Assembly: GCA_003446665.1 (NCBI GenBank)
Contig: DMCT01000033.1
Span: 2,501-28,541 of the forward strand
Direction: 5' to 3'
DNA length: 26,041 nucleotides
Source: Synergistaceae bacterium
GTDB taxonomy: Bacteria; Synergistota; Synergistia; Synergistales; Thermovirgaceae
Part shown: positions 1-6,633 of the stretch, piece by piece
How positions within the stretch are numbered: position 1 is the stretch's first letter
How the letters are laid out: every line of letters begins with the position of its first letter
Program-made: the position numbers and the translations under genes
The notes under the pieces: generated by a model
Told to the model about the DNA's origin: nothing
The model's input: only the letters and a program-made list of their open reading frames with translations
Database searches by the model: none

Positions 1-1581
1 TGAAATTACTAACGCACATGGACAAGATATAACTAAGAACACTAAGGCTCGATATATCCATGTAGAGAAAGTTGCACCGGGGATCACCAATGGAGGTATG
101 ATTGCTAAGGCTAATGCTCCAAAGACTACAATCGGAGTATAGAAACGGGCAAATTTTGTTATAAATTTTTCTGCAGGAGCCTTCCTACTGCTGGCATTCT
201 GAACCAGATCCAAAATTTTAGATACAGTTGAATCACCAAAATCCTTTGTTACCTCTATTGTCAAAACGCCATTTTTATTAATGAATCCGCTCAATGCATC
301 GTTTCCTGGCTCGAGTTCACGAGGAACAGATTCCCCTGTTAACGCTGCAGTGTCAACCATTGAGTTTCCTTCTATAACCTTGCCATCGAGGGGAACTTTT
401 TCTCCTGGCTTAACAATAATGATGTCACCTATGTTTACCTCTTCAGGAGATACTTTCCTGATCTCATCGCCAACTTTAAGATTTGCATAGTCAGGACGAA
501 TATCCATCAAAGCACTTATTGATTTTCTGGAGTGACCTACAGCTATATCCTGAAACAATTCACCTACCAGATAGAACAGCATAACTGCTACACCTTCTGG
601 ATACTCTCCAACGAAGAAAGCACCAATGGTAGCAATACTCATCAAAAAATGCTCACTGAATACCTGACCGCGGGCAATACCTTTTATTGCTCTTAAGACA
701 ACCTCTCCACCAACTATGATATAACTAATAATAAACAAGGTAAGCTCAAGCCAATTTTGGAAATTAAAGATGATTCCCACGGCAAATATTGCTCCACCGA
801 CCACAAGTCTTATGATTTCTTTTTTGTTGACACCTTCTTCTTCCTCTTCGTTATTTTCGTTTATTTTGGTCTTGGAGTTATTCTCCTCAAAAATGACCTT
901 TACATCTGGCTCTATTTTCTTTACTATGCCTTCAATCTTCTCATTTAACTCAGAGCGGTTGACTTTCGGACTTATTTCCAGTGTTAGTTTCTTCGAAACA
1001 AAATCTACTGCAGCAAATTCAACTCCTTCTAGACCGCTTATTTCTTTTTCCATTTTAGCTGCACAATTCGCGCAGCCAAGTCCTTCAAGCATTACTATGC
1101 TTTTGTTCACCTTTTTCTTCTCTGCATCAACTATTTTAACATCCGGCTCAAGTTTATTTACAATGGATGTTACTTCTCCAAGAATTTTACCAAATTCCTT
1201 TTTATCGACCGCTTCAATTGTCAGCTTCTTAGATACAAAATCAACGGTCGCACTATTTACTCCTTCAAGGCTTTGTGTTTGAGCTTCAATCTTTGCAGCA
1301 CAATTCGCACAGTCAAGTCCTTCAAGTATTAATACTTTTTTATTGCTCTTGTTAACGGATTTTTCTTTCACTACCACATCCGGTTCGTGCTTGTGCACTA
1401 TGGTTTTAACTTGCTGTAATGTATTCTTATACTCTTGCTCTGATTCAGTTTCTAAAGTCAATGTCTTGTTCATGAAGTTCATATAGGCTTTGACTCCATT
1501 TAATTTATTAACCTCATCTTCAATTTTAGCTGCACAATTTGCGCAATCTAAACCTTCTAAAATTACTTCCTTCTTTAACAT
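1..1581 (-). CDS. cadA: Cd/Zn/Pb-type heavy-metal P1B-ATPase, N-terminal part (runs off the left edge)
   Basis: ATP-driven efflux pump for soft divalent metals in the cytoplasmic membrane. The first 527 residues are present; the phosphorylation (DKTGT) and ATP-binding domains lie beyond the window. Three ferredoxin-like HMA metal-binding domains come first, with CANC motifs at about residues 13-16, 91-94 and 170-173. An acidic linker (about 230-250) and transmembrane helices follow. The actuator TGES motif is near residue 414, and the ion-binding CPC motif, in the context SCPCALVIS, is at 520-522. That context is usual for Cd/Zn/Pb pumps, whereas copper pumps usually read CPCALGLA. The ATG follows a strong AAAGGAGGG site and lies 13 bases after the regulator gene, so the two form an operon. 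Base composition is clearly more AT-rich than the genes to the right, suggesting transfer. Family is certain; the exact metal is inferred. Confidence 0.93.
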   Translation of the reverse strand, partial: MLKKEVILEGLDCANCAAKIEDEVNKLNGVKAYMNFMNKTLTLETESEQEYKNTLQQVKTIVHKHEPDVVVKEKSVNKSNKKVLILEGLDCANCAAKIEAQTQSLEGVNSATVDFVSKKLTIEAVDKKEFGKILGEVTSIVNKLEPDVKIVDAEKKKVNKSIVMLEGLGCANCAAKMEKEISGLEGVEFAAVDFVSKKLTLEISPKVNRSELNEKIEGIVKKIEPDVKVIFEENNSKTKINENNEEEEEGVNKKEIIRLVVGGAIFAVGIIFNFQNWLELTLFIISYIIVGGEVVLRAIKGIARGQVFSEHFLMSIATIGAFFVGEYPEGVAVMLFYLVGELFQDIAVGHSRKSISALMDIRPDYANLKVGDEIRKVSPEEVNIGDIIIVKPGEKVPLDGKVIEGNSMVDTAALTGESVPRELEPGNDALSGFINKNGVLTIEVTKDFGDSTVSKILDLVQNASSRKAPAEKFITKFARFYTPIVVFGALALAIIPPLVIPGATFSTWIYRALVFLVISCPCALVIS

Positions 1582-1594
1582 TACTGACCCTCCT

Positions 1595-1969
1595 TTACTT
1601 ACTTTCTTCTGAAATATGAATTAATCCCTGGTCAAATATTTGCTTTACATGTTCATCTTCAAGAGAGTAGAATACAATCTTTCCTTCTCTTCTGCTCTTT
1701 ACTAGTTCAGCCTGCTTTAAGACTCTTAGCTGATGTGAAATTGCTGATTGGGTCATATTTAATAAGAATGCAATATCGCAAACGCACATCTCTGATTCAT
1801 CTAATGCCCAGAGTATCTTAATTCTTGTTGAATCTCCAAAAACTTTAAATAGTTCTGCTAGATCATATAGAGTTTCTTCTTGAGGCATTTTTTCTCGCAC
1901 TTTATTTACAATTTCCTCATGTATTACATCACAGTCGCATCTTTCAATTGGTTGAATTTTTTTTGCCAT
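1595..1969 (-). CDS. cadC: ArsR/SmtB-family metal-sensing repressor, CadC type
   Basis: Winged-helix repressor of 124 residues that would release DNA when it binds Cd, Pb or Zn. The recognition helix region reads LNMTQSAISHQLRVL. Both known CadC metal sites appear intact. The alpha3N site is formed by an N-terminal CDC (C11, C13) and a CVC in the third helix (C62, C64). The alpha5 dimer site is matched by D105, H107, H118 and E121 with the spacing seen in SmtB. The gene is first in an operon with the ATPase, and an AGAGGTGA ribosome site precedes the ATG. Its promoter is flanked by inverted repeats that are candidate operators. It could be named cmtR or smtB in other schemes; CadC fits best because of the CVC motif and the neighbouring pump. 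Confidence 0.92.
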   Translation of the reverse strand: MAKKIQPIERCDCDVIHEEIVNKVREKMPQEETLYDLAELFKVFGDSTRIKILWALDESEMCVCDIAFLLNMTQSAISHQLRVLKQAELVKSRREGKIVFYSLEDEHVKQIFDQGLIHISEESK

Positions 1970-1989
1970 ATTTATATCACCTCTTTATC

Positions 1990-2011
1990 ATTCAATTGAA
2001 CACTTGAATAA
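1990..2011. promoter_or_regulatory. Candidate CadC operator over the transcription start
   Basis: ATTCAA (1990-1995) and TTGAAT (2004-2009) form an inverted repeat around the start of transcription, immediately downstream of the -10 box. The right part, ACACTTGAATAA (2000-2011), recurs in inverted orientation at 2070-2081. The location and the TTGAA half-sites resemble known ArsR-family operators. Binding is inferred. Confidence 0.6.
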
Positions 2012-2023
2012 GCTTTCATATAT

Positions 2024-2052
2024 ATTATAAACCTCAATTCTCCGTTTGTCAA
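2024..2052 (-). promoter_or_regulatory. Sigma-70 promoter of the cadC-cadA operon
   Basis: On the minus strand, TTGACA (2047-2052) and TATAAT (2024-2029) are separated by exactly 17 bases, a full match to the vegetative consensus. Transcription should start near 2017, about 48 bases upstream of the cadC ATG. So strong a promoter fits tight repression by CadC. Confidence 0.88.
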
Positions 2053-2069
2053 TAAAAACATATGAGTAA

Positions 2070-2081
2070 TTGTTCAAGTGT
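2070..2081. promoter_or_regulatory. Second candidate operator half-site upstream of the cad -35 box
   Basis: TTGTTCAAGTGT is the reverse complement of ACACTTGAACAA and matches the element at 2000-2011 at 11 of 12 positions. The two copies bracket the cad promoter in inverted orientation, about 70 bases apart. This would allow repressor binding on both sides of the RNA polymerase site. Inferred from sequence symmetry only. Confidence 0.45.
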
Positions 2082-2111
2082 GTTTATCTTTTAGCTTTAC
2101 GGTCAAGACCG

Positions 2112-2170
2112 CCACCTCTAAGCGCAGCGTAGGTGGGTTTTAATCAGGTGGAGTAGACTCTCCATCTGAT
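2112..2170. repeat. Two adjacent hairpins at the rlmD 3' end, possible insertion-element end
   Basis: Hairpin one pairs CCACCT (2112-2117) with AGGTGG (2131-2136). Hairpin two pairs ATCAGGTGGAG (2143-2153) with CTCCATCTGAT (2160-2170): 11 pairs with one G-T wobble and a six-base loop. Hairpin two lies wholly inside the rlmD reading frame, and hairpin one spans its stop codon. Neither is followed by a T-run, so they are poor candidates for a standard terminator. Short imperfect hairpins of this style occur at the ends of IS200/IS605-type elements, but no transposase is present. The mobile-element reading is a hypothesis. Confidence 0.4.
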
Positions 2171-3524
2171 TCCCCGATGTTTCAGCTTGCTGGGTGGTTT
2201 GCGGAAACATGTCGAAGGGCGTAATGCGGGTAAGTTTATAACCGTTGCCGACGAGATTTTTTAAGTCTCGTGCCAAAGTCGCCGGGTTACAGGATACATA
2301 GACAATACGCTCAGGTCGGAGAAAAAGGAGTTTATCGATAACTTTCCTGCTGCACCCACTTCTGGGTGGGTCAAGAAGGATTCCTTCACAGTAATCTTTG
2401 TCTACTCGCTCCAAAAAATCTTCCGCCGTCGTTCCTTCTACCGAGGCATTTGTAAATCCGCTTCGAAAAAGATTGTCTTTCAGAAAATTTGCCGCTTCCG
2501 GCCAGGACTCAACGGCATGTACAAAAGAGGATTTTTCGACCAGTGGAAGAGTCATTGCTCCTACACCGCTATAAAGTTCTACTATTCTACCTCCGGCTTT
2601 GAATCCGGATATGGCCGTCTCGAAGACTTTTTCTGTGATAAGGGAATTGATCTGAAAAAAAGACGTAGGGCCAAATCTCAGTATGTGATTGCCTATCCTT
2701 TCTTCTATAAAAGCAGGACCTGCGATGTGAAAGGTTCTCAATCCAAAAATCTGGTTACCCCGTTTTTTGTTCACGTTAACGAAAACCGACGGGAAAGACC
2801 GATAACCCCTGCTATTCAGGAAAGAACACAAATCACGTAGTTTTTTCCGTTCGTCCTTTTGTCTGAACGATCGAACAACAAAGACGAAAGACACGTTCCC
2901 CGACTTTGTTGCCCGTAGTACGATGTGCCTGAGCACTCCCGCGTGTTTTATTTCGTCATAGGCGGGCCATTTCAGAAATTCCATAATCTTCGGGATGTCT
3001 TTCATCGCTTCTTCAAGTGCATGGTGAAGCACAGGACAAAAGTCAACCGGAATTACCTTGTGGCTGTCCCTCATGAAAAAACCGTACTGTGACTTTTTGC
3101 CGTCAAATCTTACAGGGAACGAAGCCTTGTTTCTGTAATGCCATTCATCCGGGCTTTTGACACAATCATCTACAATATAGTCGTAATCCGAACCAAGTTC
3201 TTTCATTAACGCGTCCTGCAGGGCCCTCTTTTTTAAAAGGCACTGGAGTTCATAGTCCGCGTGCTGAAGGGAGCAGCCTCCGCACTGTCCGAACCAGCGG
3301 CATGATGGTGCTCGCCTGTCAGGACTTTTCTCAAGTATTTCTTCAATTTCAAGTATTCCGTAGGATTTTTTTATTTTTTTTACTCGTCCCTTGATCTTTT
3401 CACCGGGGAGAGCACCTGCCGCAAAAAGTACAAAACGGTCTTCGCCAAATTTTGCGACTCCTTCACCTCGGCTGTTGACGGAAGTTATATTTACTACGAT
3501 ATTTTGACCTTCGTCGGGTTTCAT
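2118..3524 (-). CDS. rlmD: 23S rRNA (uracil-C5)-methyltransferase, RlmD/RumA family, with altered C-terminus
   Basis: SAM-dependent uracil-C5 methyltransferase acting on 23S rRNA, 468 residues. An N-terminal TRAM domain (about 1-65) is followed by the [4Fe-4S] cysteines C75, C81, C84 and C163. The SAM-binding segment LYSGVGAMTLPL lies near 317-328, LDPPRSG at 384-390, and the catalytic cysteine is in VSCNPATLARDL (C412). After DMFPQTT, the family normally has a short HxE motif carrying the general-base glutamate 35 residues after the cysteine. Here residue 447 is alanine, with E448 and E455 nearby, and the tail carries an inverted repeat. The tail may therefore be rewritten and activity is uncertain. 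RlmCD and other uracil-C5 family members are alternative names. The ATG follows a GGGGG stretch 16 bases away, a long spacing. Confidence 0.88.
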   Translation of the reverse strand: MKPDEGQNIVVNITSVNSRGEGVAKFGEDRFVLFAAGALPGEKIKGRVKKIKKSYGILEIEEILEKSPDRRAPSCRWFGQCGGCSLQHADYELQCLLKKRALQDALMKELGSDYDYIVDDCVKSPDEWHYRNKASFPVRFDGKKSQYGFFMRDSHKVIPVDFCPVLHHALEEAMKDIPKIMEFLKWPAYDEIKHAGVLRHIVLRATKSGNVSFVFVVRSFRQKDERKKLRDLCSFLNSRGYRSFPSVFVNVNKKRGNQIFGLRTFHIAGPAFIEERIGNHILRFGPTSFFQINSLITEKVFETAISGFKAGGRIVELYSGVGAMTLPLVEKSSFVHAVESWPEAANFLKDNLFRSGFTNASVEGTTAEDFLERVDKDYCEGILLDPPRSGCSRKVIDKLLFLRPERIVYVSCNPATLARDLKNLVGNGYKLTRITPFDMFPQTTQQAETSGNQMESLLHLIKTHLRCA

Positions 3525-3569
3525 TTGTCTTTACAAACAGCCCCCTTTTCACTTGATAACAATATCAAA

Positions 3570-3606
3570 GGGGATGCGACGGAATAATATTCAATGTCGC
3601 ACCCCC
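3570..3606 (-). terminator. Probable terminator of the korDABC operon
   Basis: On the minus strand GGGGGTGCGAC (3606-3596) pairs with GTCGCATCCCC (3580-3570) across a 15-base loop, with one mismatched pair, and is followed by TTTGATATTG. It begins 46 bases after the korC stop. The CCCC of its 3' arm can pair instead with GGGG at 3542-3545 in a second hairpin, described under findings. Confidence 0.65.
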
Positions 3607-3651
3607 TACACTTGAAATTCGTTATTCGTCGGCTGAAGCTTCTTCGAACAC

Positions 3652-4197
3652 TCAGTTTAAAAGATTATAGCCCTCGTCGAAGGCCAGGCCGTTCATTTCC
3701 TCTGTTCCGCGTGGAACTCTTGCCATAACGGCCTCTTTGAGATGTTCAGGTTTTAGAAGCCCTTCCTTTTCAAGGACATGTGCCGTCGCACCCAGAGCTA
3801 CCATGTTCGTAACCAATTCCCGGCCTATTTTTTCACGAGCAACCTTAACTATAGGTAAAAAGTGTATTTCGGCATCCACTTGTGGTTTTACTTTTACATA
3901 AGTATCATCCAGAATGACTGTTCCCCCGGGTGCGGTGTCATAGACGAATTCCTCACAGGCATTCTGGTTTAGTATAACCTGGAGATTCGGCCTTGACGCT
4001 TTCGGGTAATCAATTTCGCCCCTTGAAATGACGACCTCGGATTTTGATTTTCCTCCACGGGCTTCGGGACCGTAGGATTGAGTCTGGACCGCGTTCAGGT
4101 TTCCGTAGAGGACGGCGGCCTCACCGGTTATTACCGCTGCCAGTATTATGCCCTGTCCACCCGAACCGGCAAAACGGATTTCATAGCGGTCACTCAT
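3652..4197 (-). CDS. korC: 2-oxoacid:ferredoxin oxidoreductase, gamma subunit
   Basis: Gamma subunit of a four-subunit cytoplasmic 2-oxoacid:ferredoxin oxidoreductase, 181 residues, the usual size for a free gamma chain. The N-terminus carries the family glycine motif GSGGQG (11-16), followed by a stretch resembling other gamma chains (QTQSYGPEARGGKS). Its ATG overlaps the korB stop by four bases, so translation is probably coupled. It is the last gene of korDABC. 2-Oxoglutarate is the assumed substrate. Branched-chain 2-oxoacid (Vor) enzymes share this subunit plan and cannot be excluded. Confidence 0.88.
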   Translation of the reverse strand: MSDRYEIRFAGSGGQGIILAAVITGEAAVLYGNLNAVQTQSYGPEARGGKSKSEVVISRGEIDYPKASRPNLQVILNQNACEEFVYDTAPGGTVILDDTYVKVKPQVDAEIHFLPIVKVAREKIGRELVTNMVALGATAHVLEKEGLLKPEHLKEAVMARVPRGTEEMNGLAFDEGYNLLN

Positions 4198-5018
4198 ACC
4201 TTACTCCCCCCAACAGCTTCGATCAGCTTTTCGTAGCCTTCGGTGTATTCGGGTATCTCTTTTCTTACGAACTCACCAATGATGATTTTCCCTTCAAGTT
4301 CTTCTTCGGACATCGAAGACGCTTTGGCCAACTGCACTGAAGCTGTCTTGAGGAAGTTAAGGTTGTCCAAAGGGGTCCTTCGTTTGTTTCTTCTTCCAAA
4401 TTGAGTATGGCAGCTGGATATAATCTCGATAACCGAAAATCCTTTATGCTCAATTCCGTTTTTGATGTATTTCTCGCACAAAACTGGATTGGCGATCGTT
4501 GCCCGTGCCACGTAGGTTGCCCCTGCGCCTTGGGCCAGCTTGCATATGTCAAAGGGTGGTTCGATCGCACCATAAGGTGCGGTCGTTGCTTTTGCGCCCA
4601 GGGGGGTCGTTGGTGAGGCCTGTCCGCCGGTCATTCCATAAATGTTGTTGTTCATGACTACTGCGGTTATGTTTATATTTCTCCTGCATGCGTGTATGAA
4701 ATGATTGCCTCCGATGGCGGCACAGTCTCCGTCACCCATTACATCGACGACTGTAAGGTCGGGGTTCGACAGCTTTATGCCGGTGGCAAAACCCAGGGAA
4801 CGGCCGTGGGTGGTATGAACGGTACAGGCATCAATATAACCAGGCATGCGGCTGGAACATCCTATGCCCGAGGCAATAACCGTTTCTTCGCGTTTTTTGC
4901 CGCTGTCGATGAGCGCCCTCAATATGGCATGGAGAATTATGCCGTGGCCGCAACCGGGGCACCACAGGTGTGGGAAAAATTGTTTTCTTAGCCAATCCAT
5001 AACTTCAGGGCGTGGCAT
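4194..5018 (-). CDS. korB: 2-oxoacid:ferredoxin oxidoreductase, beta (thiamine-diphosphate) subunit
   Basis: Beta subunit, 274 residues, binding thiamine diphosphate and contributing Fe-S ligands. The N-terminal CPGCGHG (C20, C23) is typical of the family. The TPP/Mg2+ motif runs from GDGD (95-98) to NNN (123-125), followed by YGMTGGQASPTTP, which is characteristic of Kor/Vor beta chains. A further cysteine follows at 54 in GIGCSSRMPGY. Three bases separate its ATG from the korA stop and it overlaps korC by four bases. The chain decarboxylates a 2-oxoacid and, with the other subunits, passes electrons to ferredoxin while forming acyl-CoA. Confidence 0.92.
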   Translation of the reverse strand: MPRPEVMDWLRKQFFPHLWCPGCGHGIILHAILRALIDSGKKREETVIASGIGCSSRMPGYIDACTVHTTHGRSLGFATGIKLSNPDLTVVDVMGDGDCAAIGGNHFIHACRRNINITAVVMNNNIYGMTGGQASPTTPLGAKATTAPYGAIEPPFDICKLAQGAGATYVARATIANPVLCEKYIKNGIEHKGFSVIEIISSCHTQFGRRNKRRTPLDNLNFLKTASVQLAKASSMSEEELEGKIIIGEFVRKEIPEYTEGYEKLIEAVGGSKV

Positions 5019-5021
5019 CTT

Positions 5022-6158
5022 TTAGCCCACCTCCTCGATTTTTTCAAGGATCTCCTCAGGTTTGAAAAGCTCTCCATTGACAAGATTATAGGGTACGACA
5101 CGGGCCTTGCCATGTACCGCTCTTTCTGTTTCCAGGACCATCTGTCCATAGTTGAGTTCCGGTACGAGGATCACCCTGGATCTTTCAGCGATATTTTCGA
5201 TTTCCCTGTCAGGGAAAGGCCACAAGGTGACCAGCCTGAAAGAGCCTGCCTTCAGGCCTTTTTTCCTTGCCATACGGACGGCGCTGAGCGCCGTTCTGGC
5301 CACACTGCCGTAGGACACTACAAGGATTTCCGCGTCGTTGACACTTTCAGTTTCGTATTCCACTATTTCATCTCGATAAGCGCTTACCTTATCCATAAGT
5401 CGTCTTGTCTTTTTCTCGATTTCCTCAGGATCGTTGGTGGGAAAGCCCCATTCGTTATGGGTTAGGCCGGTTATGTGCCACCGATAGCCATCACCAAAGG
5501 AGGCCATGGGGGGAAGGTTGTCTTCATCATCTGGTTTGTATGGTTTAAATTCATCAGGGTCTACGGCAGGTCTTTTCCTGTTTATGATCTTCGGCATCAT
5601 GTCTTTTTGGATTGTCACCCGTTCCCGCATATGACCAAGAACCTCATCGCTCATGATCAGAACAGGTTGTCGAAAACGTTCGGCCATATTGAATGCTTTG
5701 ATAGCTGTCTCGTAACACTCCTGAACCGATGACGGTGCGTAGGCTATAGTGGCGTGGTCCCCATGGGTTCCCCATCTGGCCTGCATTACGTCCTGTTGCG
5801 AAATAGAGGTGGGAAGTCCGGTGGAAGGACCGCCTCTCATTACATCCACCACCACCAGTGGGATTTCAGCCATGTAGGCCAGTCCAAGGTTTTCCTGTTT
5901 AAGGGAGAAACCCGGCCCGGAAGTGGCAGTCATGGATTTCTTGCCAGTCATCGAGGCTCCGATCGCGGCGGCGATTCCCGCTATTTCATCTTCCATTTGG
6001 ATGAATCGACCGTTTAATTTGGGCAATTCCTCGGCCATCACCTCGGCTATTTCGGAAGACGGTGTAATGGGGTATCCTCCGAAGAACCTGCAACCCGCTG
6101 CAAGGGCACCATGCGCCAAGGCTACGTTCCCTTGCCAGAAATTGGTCTCGTTTTTCAT
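5022..6158 (-). CDS. korA: 2-oxoacid:ferredoxin oxidoreductase, alpha subunit
   Basis: Alpha subunit, 378 residues, the length expected when the gamma chain is a separate gene. It starts with the pyrimidine-binding domain of the PFOR family (GGYPITPSSE near 27-36, FIQMEDEIA at 52-60, TSGPG at 79-83). The segment DVMRGGPSTGLPT is typical of Kor/Vor alpha chains, and a PFOR domain II-like C-terminal half follows. The ATG overlaps the korD stop by four bases. In amino-acid fermenters this enzyme class converts 2-oxoglutarate from glutamate into succinyl-CoA with reduced ferredoxin. The substrate here is inferred from resemblance and context. Confidence 0.92.
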   Translation of the reverse strand: MKNETNFWQGNVALAHGALAAGCRFFGGYPITPSSEIAEVMAEELPKLNGRFIQMEDEIAGIAAAIGASMTGKKSMTATSGPGFSLKQENLGLAYMAEIPLVVVDVMRGGPSTGLPTSISQQDVMQARWGTHGDHATIAYAPSSVQECYETAIKAFNMAERFRQPVLIMSDEVLGHMRERVTIQKDMMPKIINRKRPAVDPDEFKPYKPDDEDNLPPMASFGDGYRWHITGLTHNEWGFPTNDPEEIEKKTRRLMDKVSAYRDEIVEYETESVNDAEILVVSYGSVARTALSAVRMARKKGLKAGSFRLVTLWPFPDREIENIAERSRVILVPELNYGQMVLETERAVHGKARVVPYNLVNGELFKPEEILEKIEEVG

Positions 6159-6364
6159 TCCGGGTCACCCTCTCCAACGGTTATTGCCAAATCAGGACAA
6201 ATGTTCTCGCACTGCCTGCAGCCGATACAGTCCTCGGGACGAAGCGGGTCGGACTTGATGTTCTCATCGAGTTCGAGAACGTTTTTCGGACAAACGGCCA
6301 CACAGAGCCCACACCCCTTGCACCAGGTCTTGTTGATCGTGACCTTGAACTTTGACGGCAACAC
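6155..6364 (-). CDS. korD: 2-oxoacid:ferredoxin oxidoreductase, delta (2x[4Fe-4S] ferredoxin) subunit
   Basis: Small bacterial-type ferredoxin subunit, 69 residues from the chosen GTG start, carrying electrons out of the KorAB core. Two clusters are ligated by CKGCGLCVAVCP (C15, C18, C21, C25) and CIGCRQCENICP (C46, C49, C52, C56). The GTG at 6364 follows AAAGGAAGG by five bases; a TTG at 6361 is equally well placed. A longer frame reaches an ATG at 6433, but that ATG lies within the -10 box of the likely promoter and has no ribosome site, so I reject it. First gene of korDABC. Confidence 0.85.
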   Translation of the reverse strand: MLPSKFKVTINKTWCKGCGLCVAVCPKNVLELDENIKSDPLRPEDCIGCRQCENICPDLAITVGEGDPE

Positions 6365-6431
6365 ACTCACCTTCCTTTCGAAGGGTTTGTTTGTAATATT
6401 TACGATAAGGATTTGCTGCAGTCCGAGGGCC

Positions 6432-6460
6432 ATTATGACATTTTGTTATCAATCGGACAA
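6432..6460 (-). promoter_or_regulatory. Sigma-70 promoter of korDABC
   Basis: On the minus strand TTGTCC (6455-6460) and CATAAT (6432-6437) are 17 bases apart, matching four and five of six consensus bases. Transcription would start near 6425, about 60 bases before the korD start. It lies downstream of the terminator at 6547-6573, which makes korDABC a separate unit from the dehydrogenase operon. Confidence 0.7.
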
Positions 6461-6542
6461 GTATAAGTGCTGGAAAAAATTGAAAATTATATTGCTGACT
6501 ATACAATTACGAGAATTTGATATTCCCGGCGTAATGCAAACG

Positions 6543-6573
6543 AAAAGGGGACAGATTCGCCTGCTCTATCCCC
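6543..6573 (-). terminator. Rho-independent terminator of the dehydrogenase operon
   Basis: On the minus strand GGGGATAGA (6573-6565) pairs with TCTGTCCCC (6555-6547), nine pairs with one wobble and a nine-base loop, followed by TTTT. It lies about 60 bases beyond the last gene of the five-gene operon. Confidence 0.75.
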
Positions 6574-6633
6574 ATTCCCGCGTTAAACATAATTTACTCC
6601 TGATCCAGGATTTCAGTCCGTGATCTTTCCTTG

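Noticed and set aside
770..1282. A 170-codon plus-strand frame in the cad region
   Set aside because: It is antisense to the triple HMA domains of the ATPase. Its Ser/Phe/Thr-rich composition is what reversed Lys/Glu-rich coding gives.
6365..6433. N-terminal extension of korD to an ATG at 6433
   Set aside because: That ATG overlaps the -10 box of a good promoter and lacks a ribosome site. A GTG/TTG start with AAAGGAAGG lies downstream next to the ferredoxin fold.
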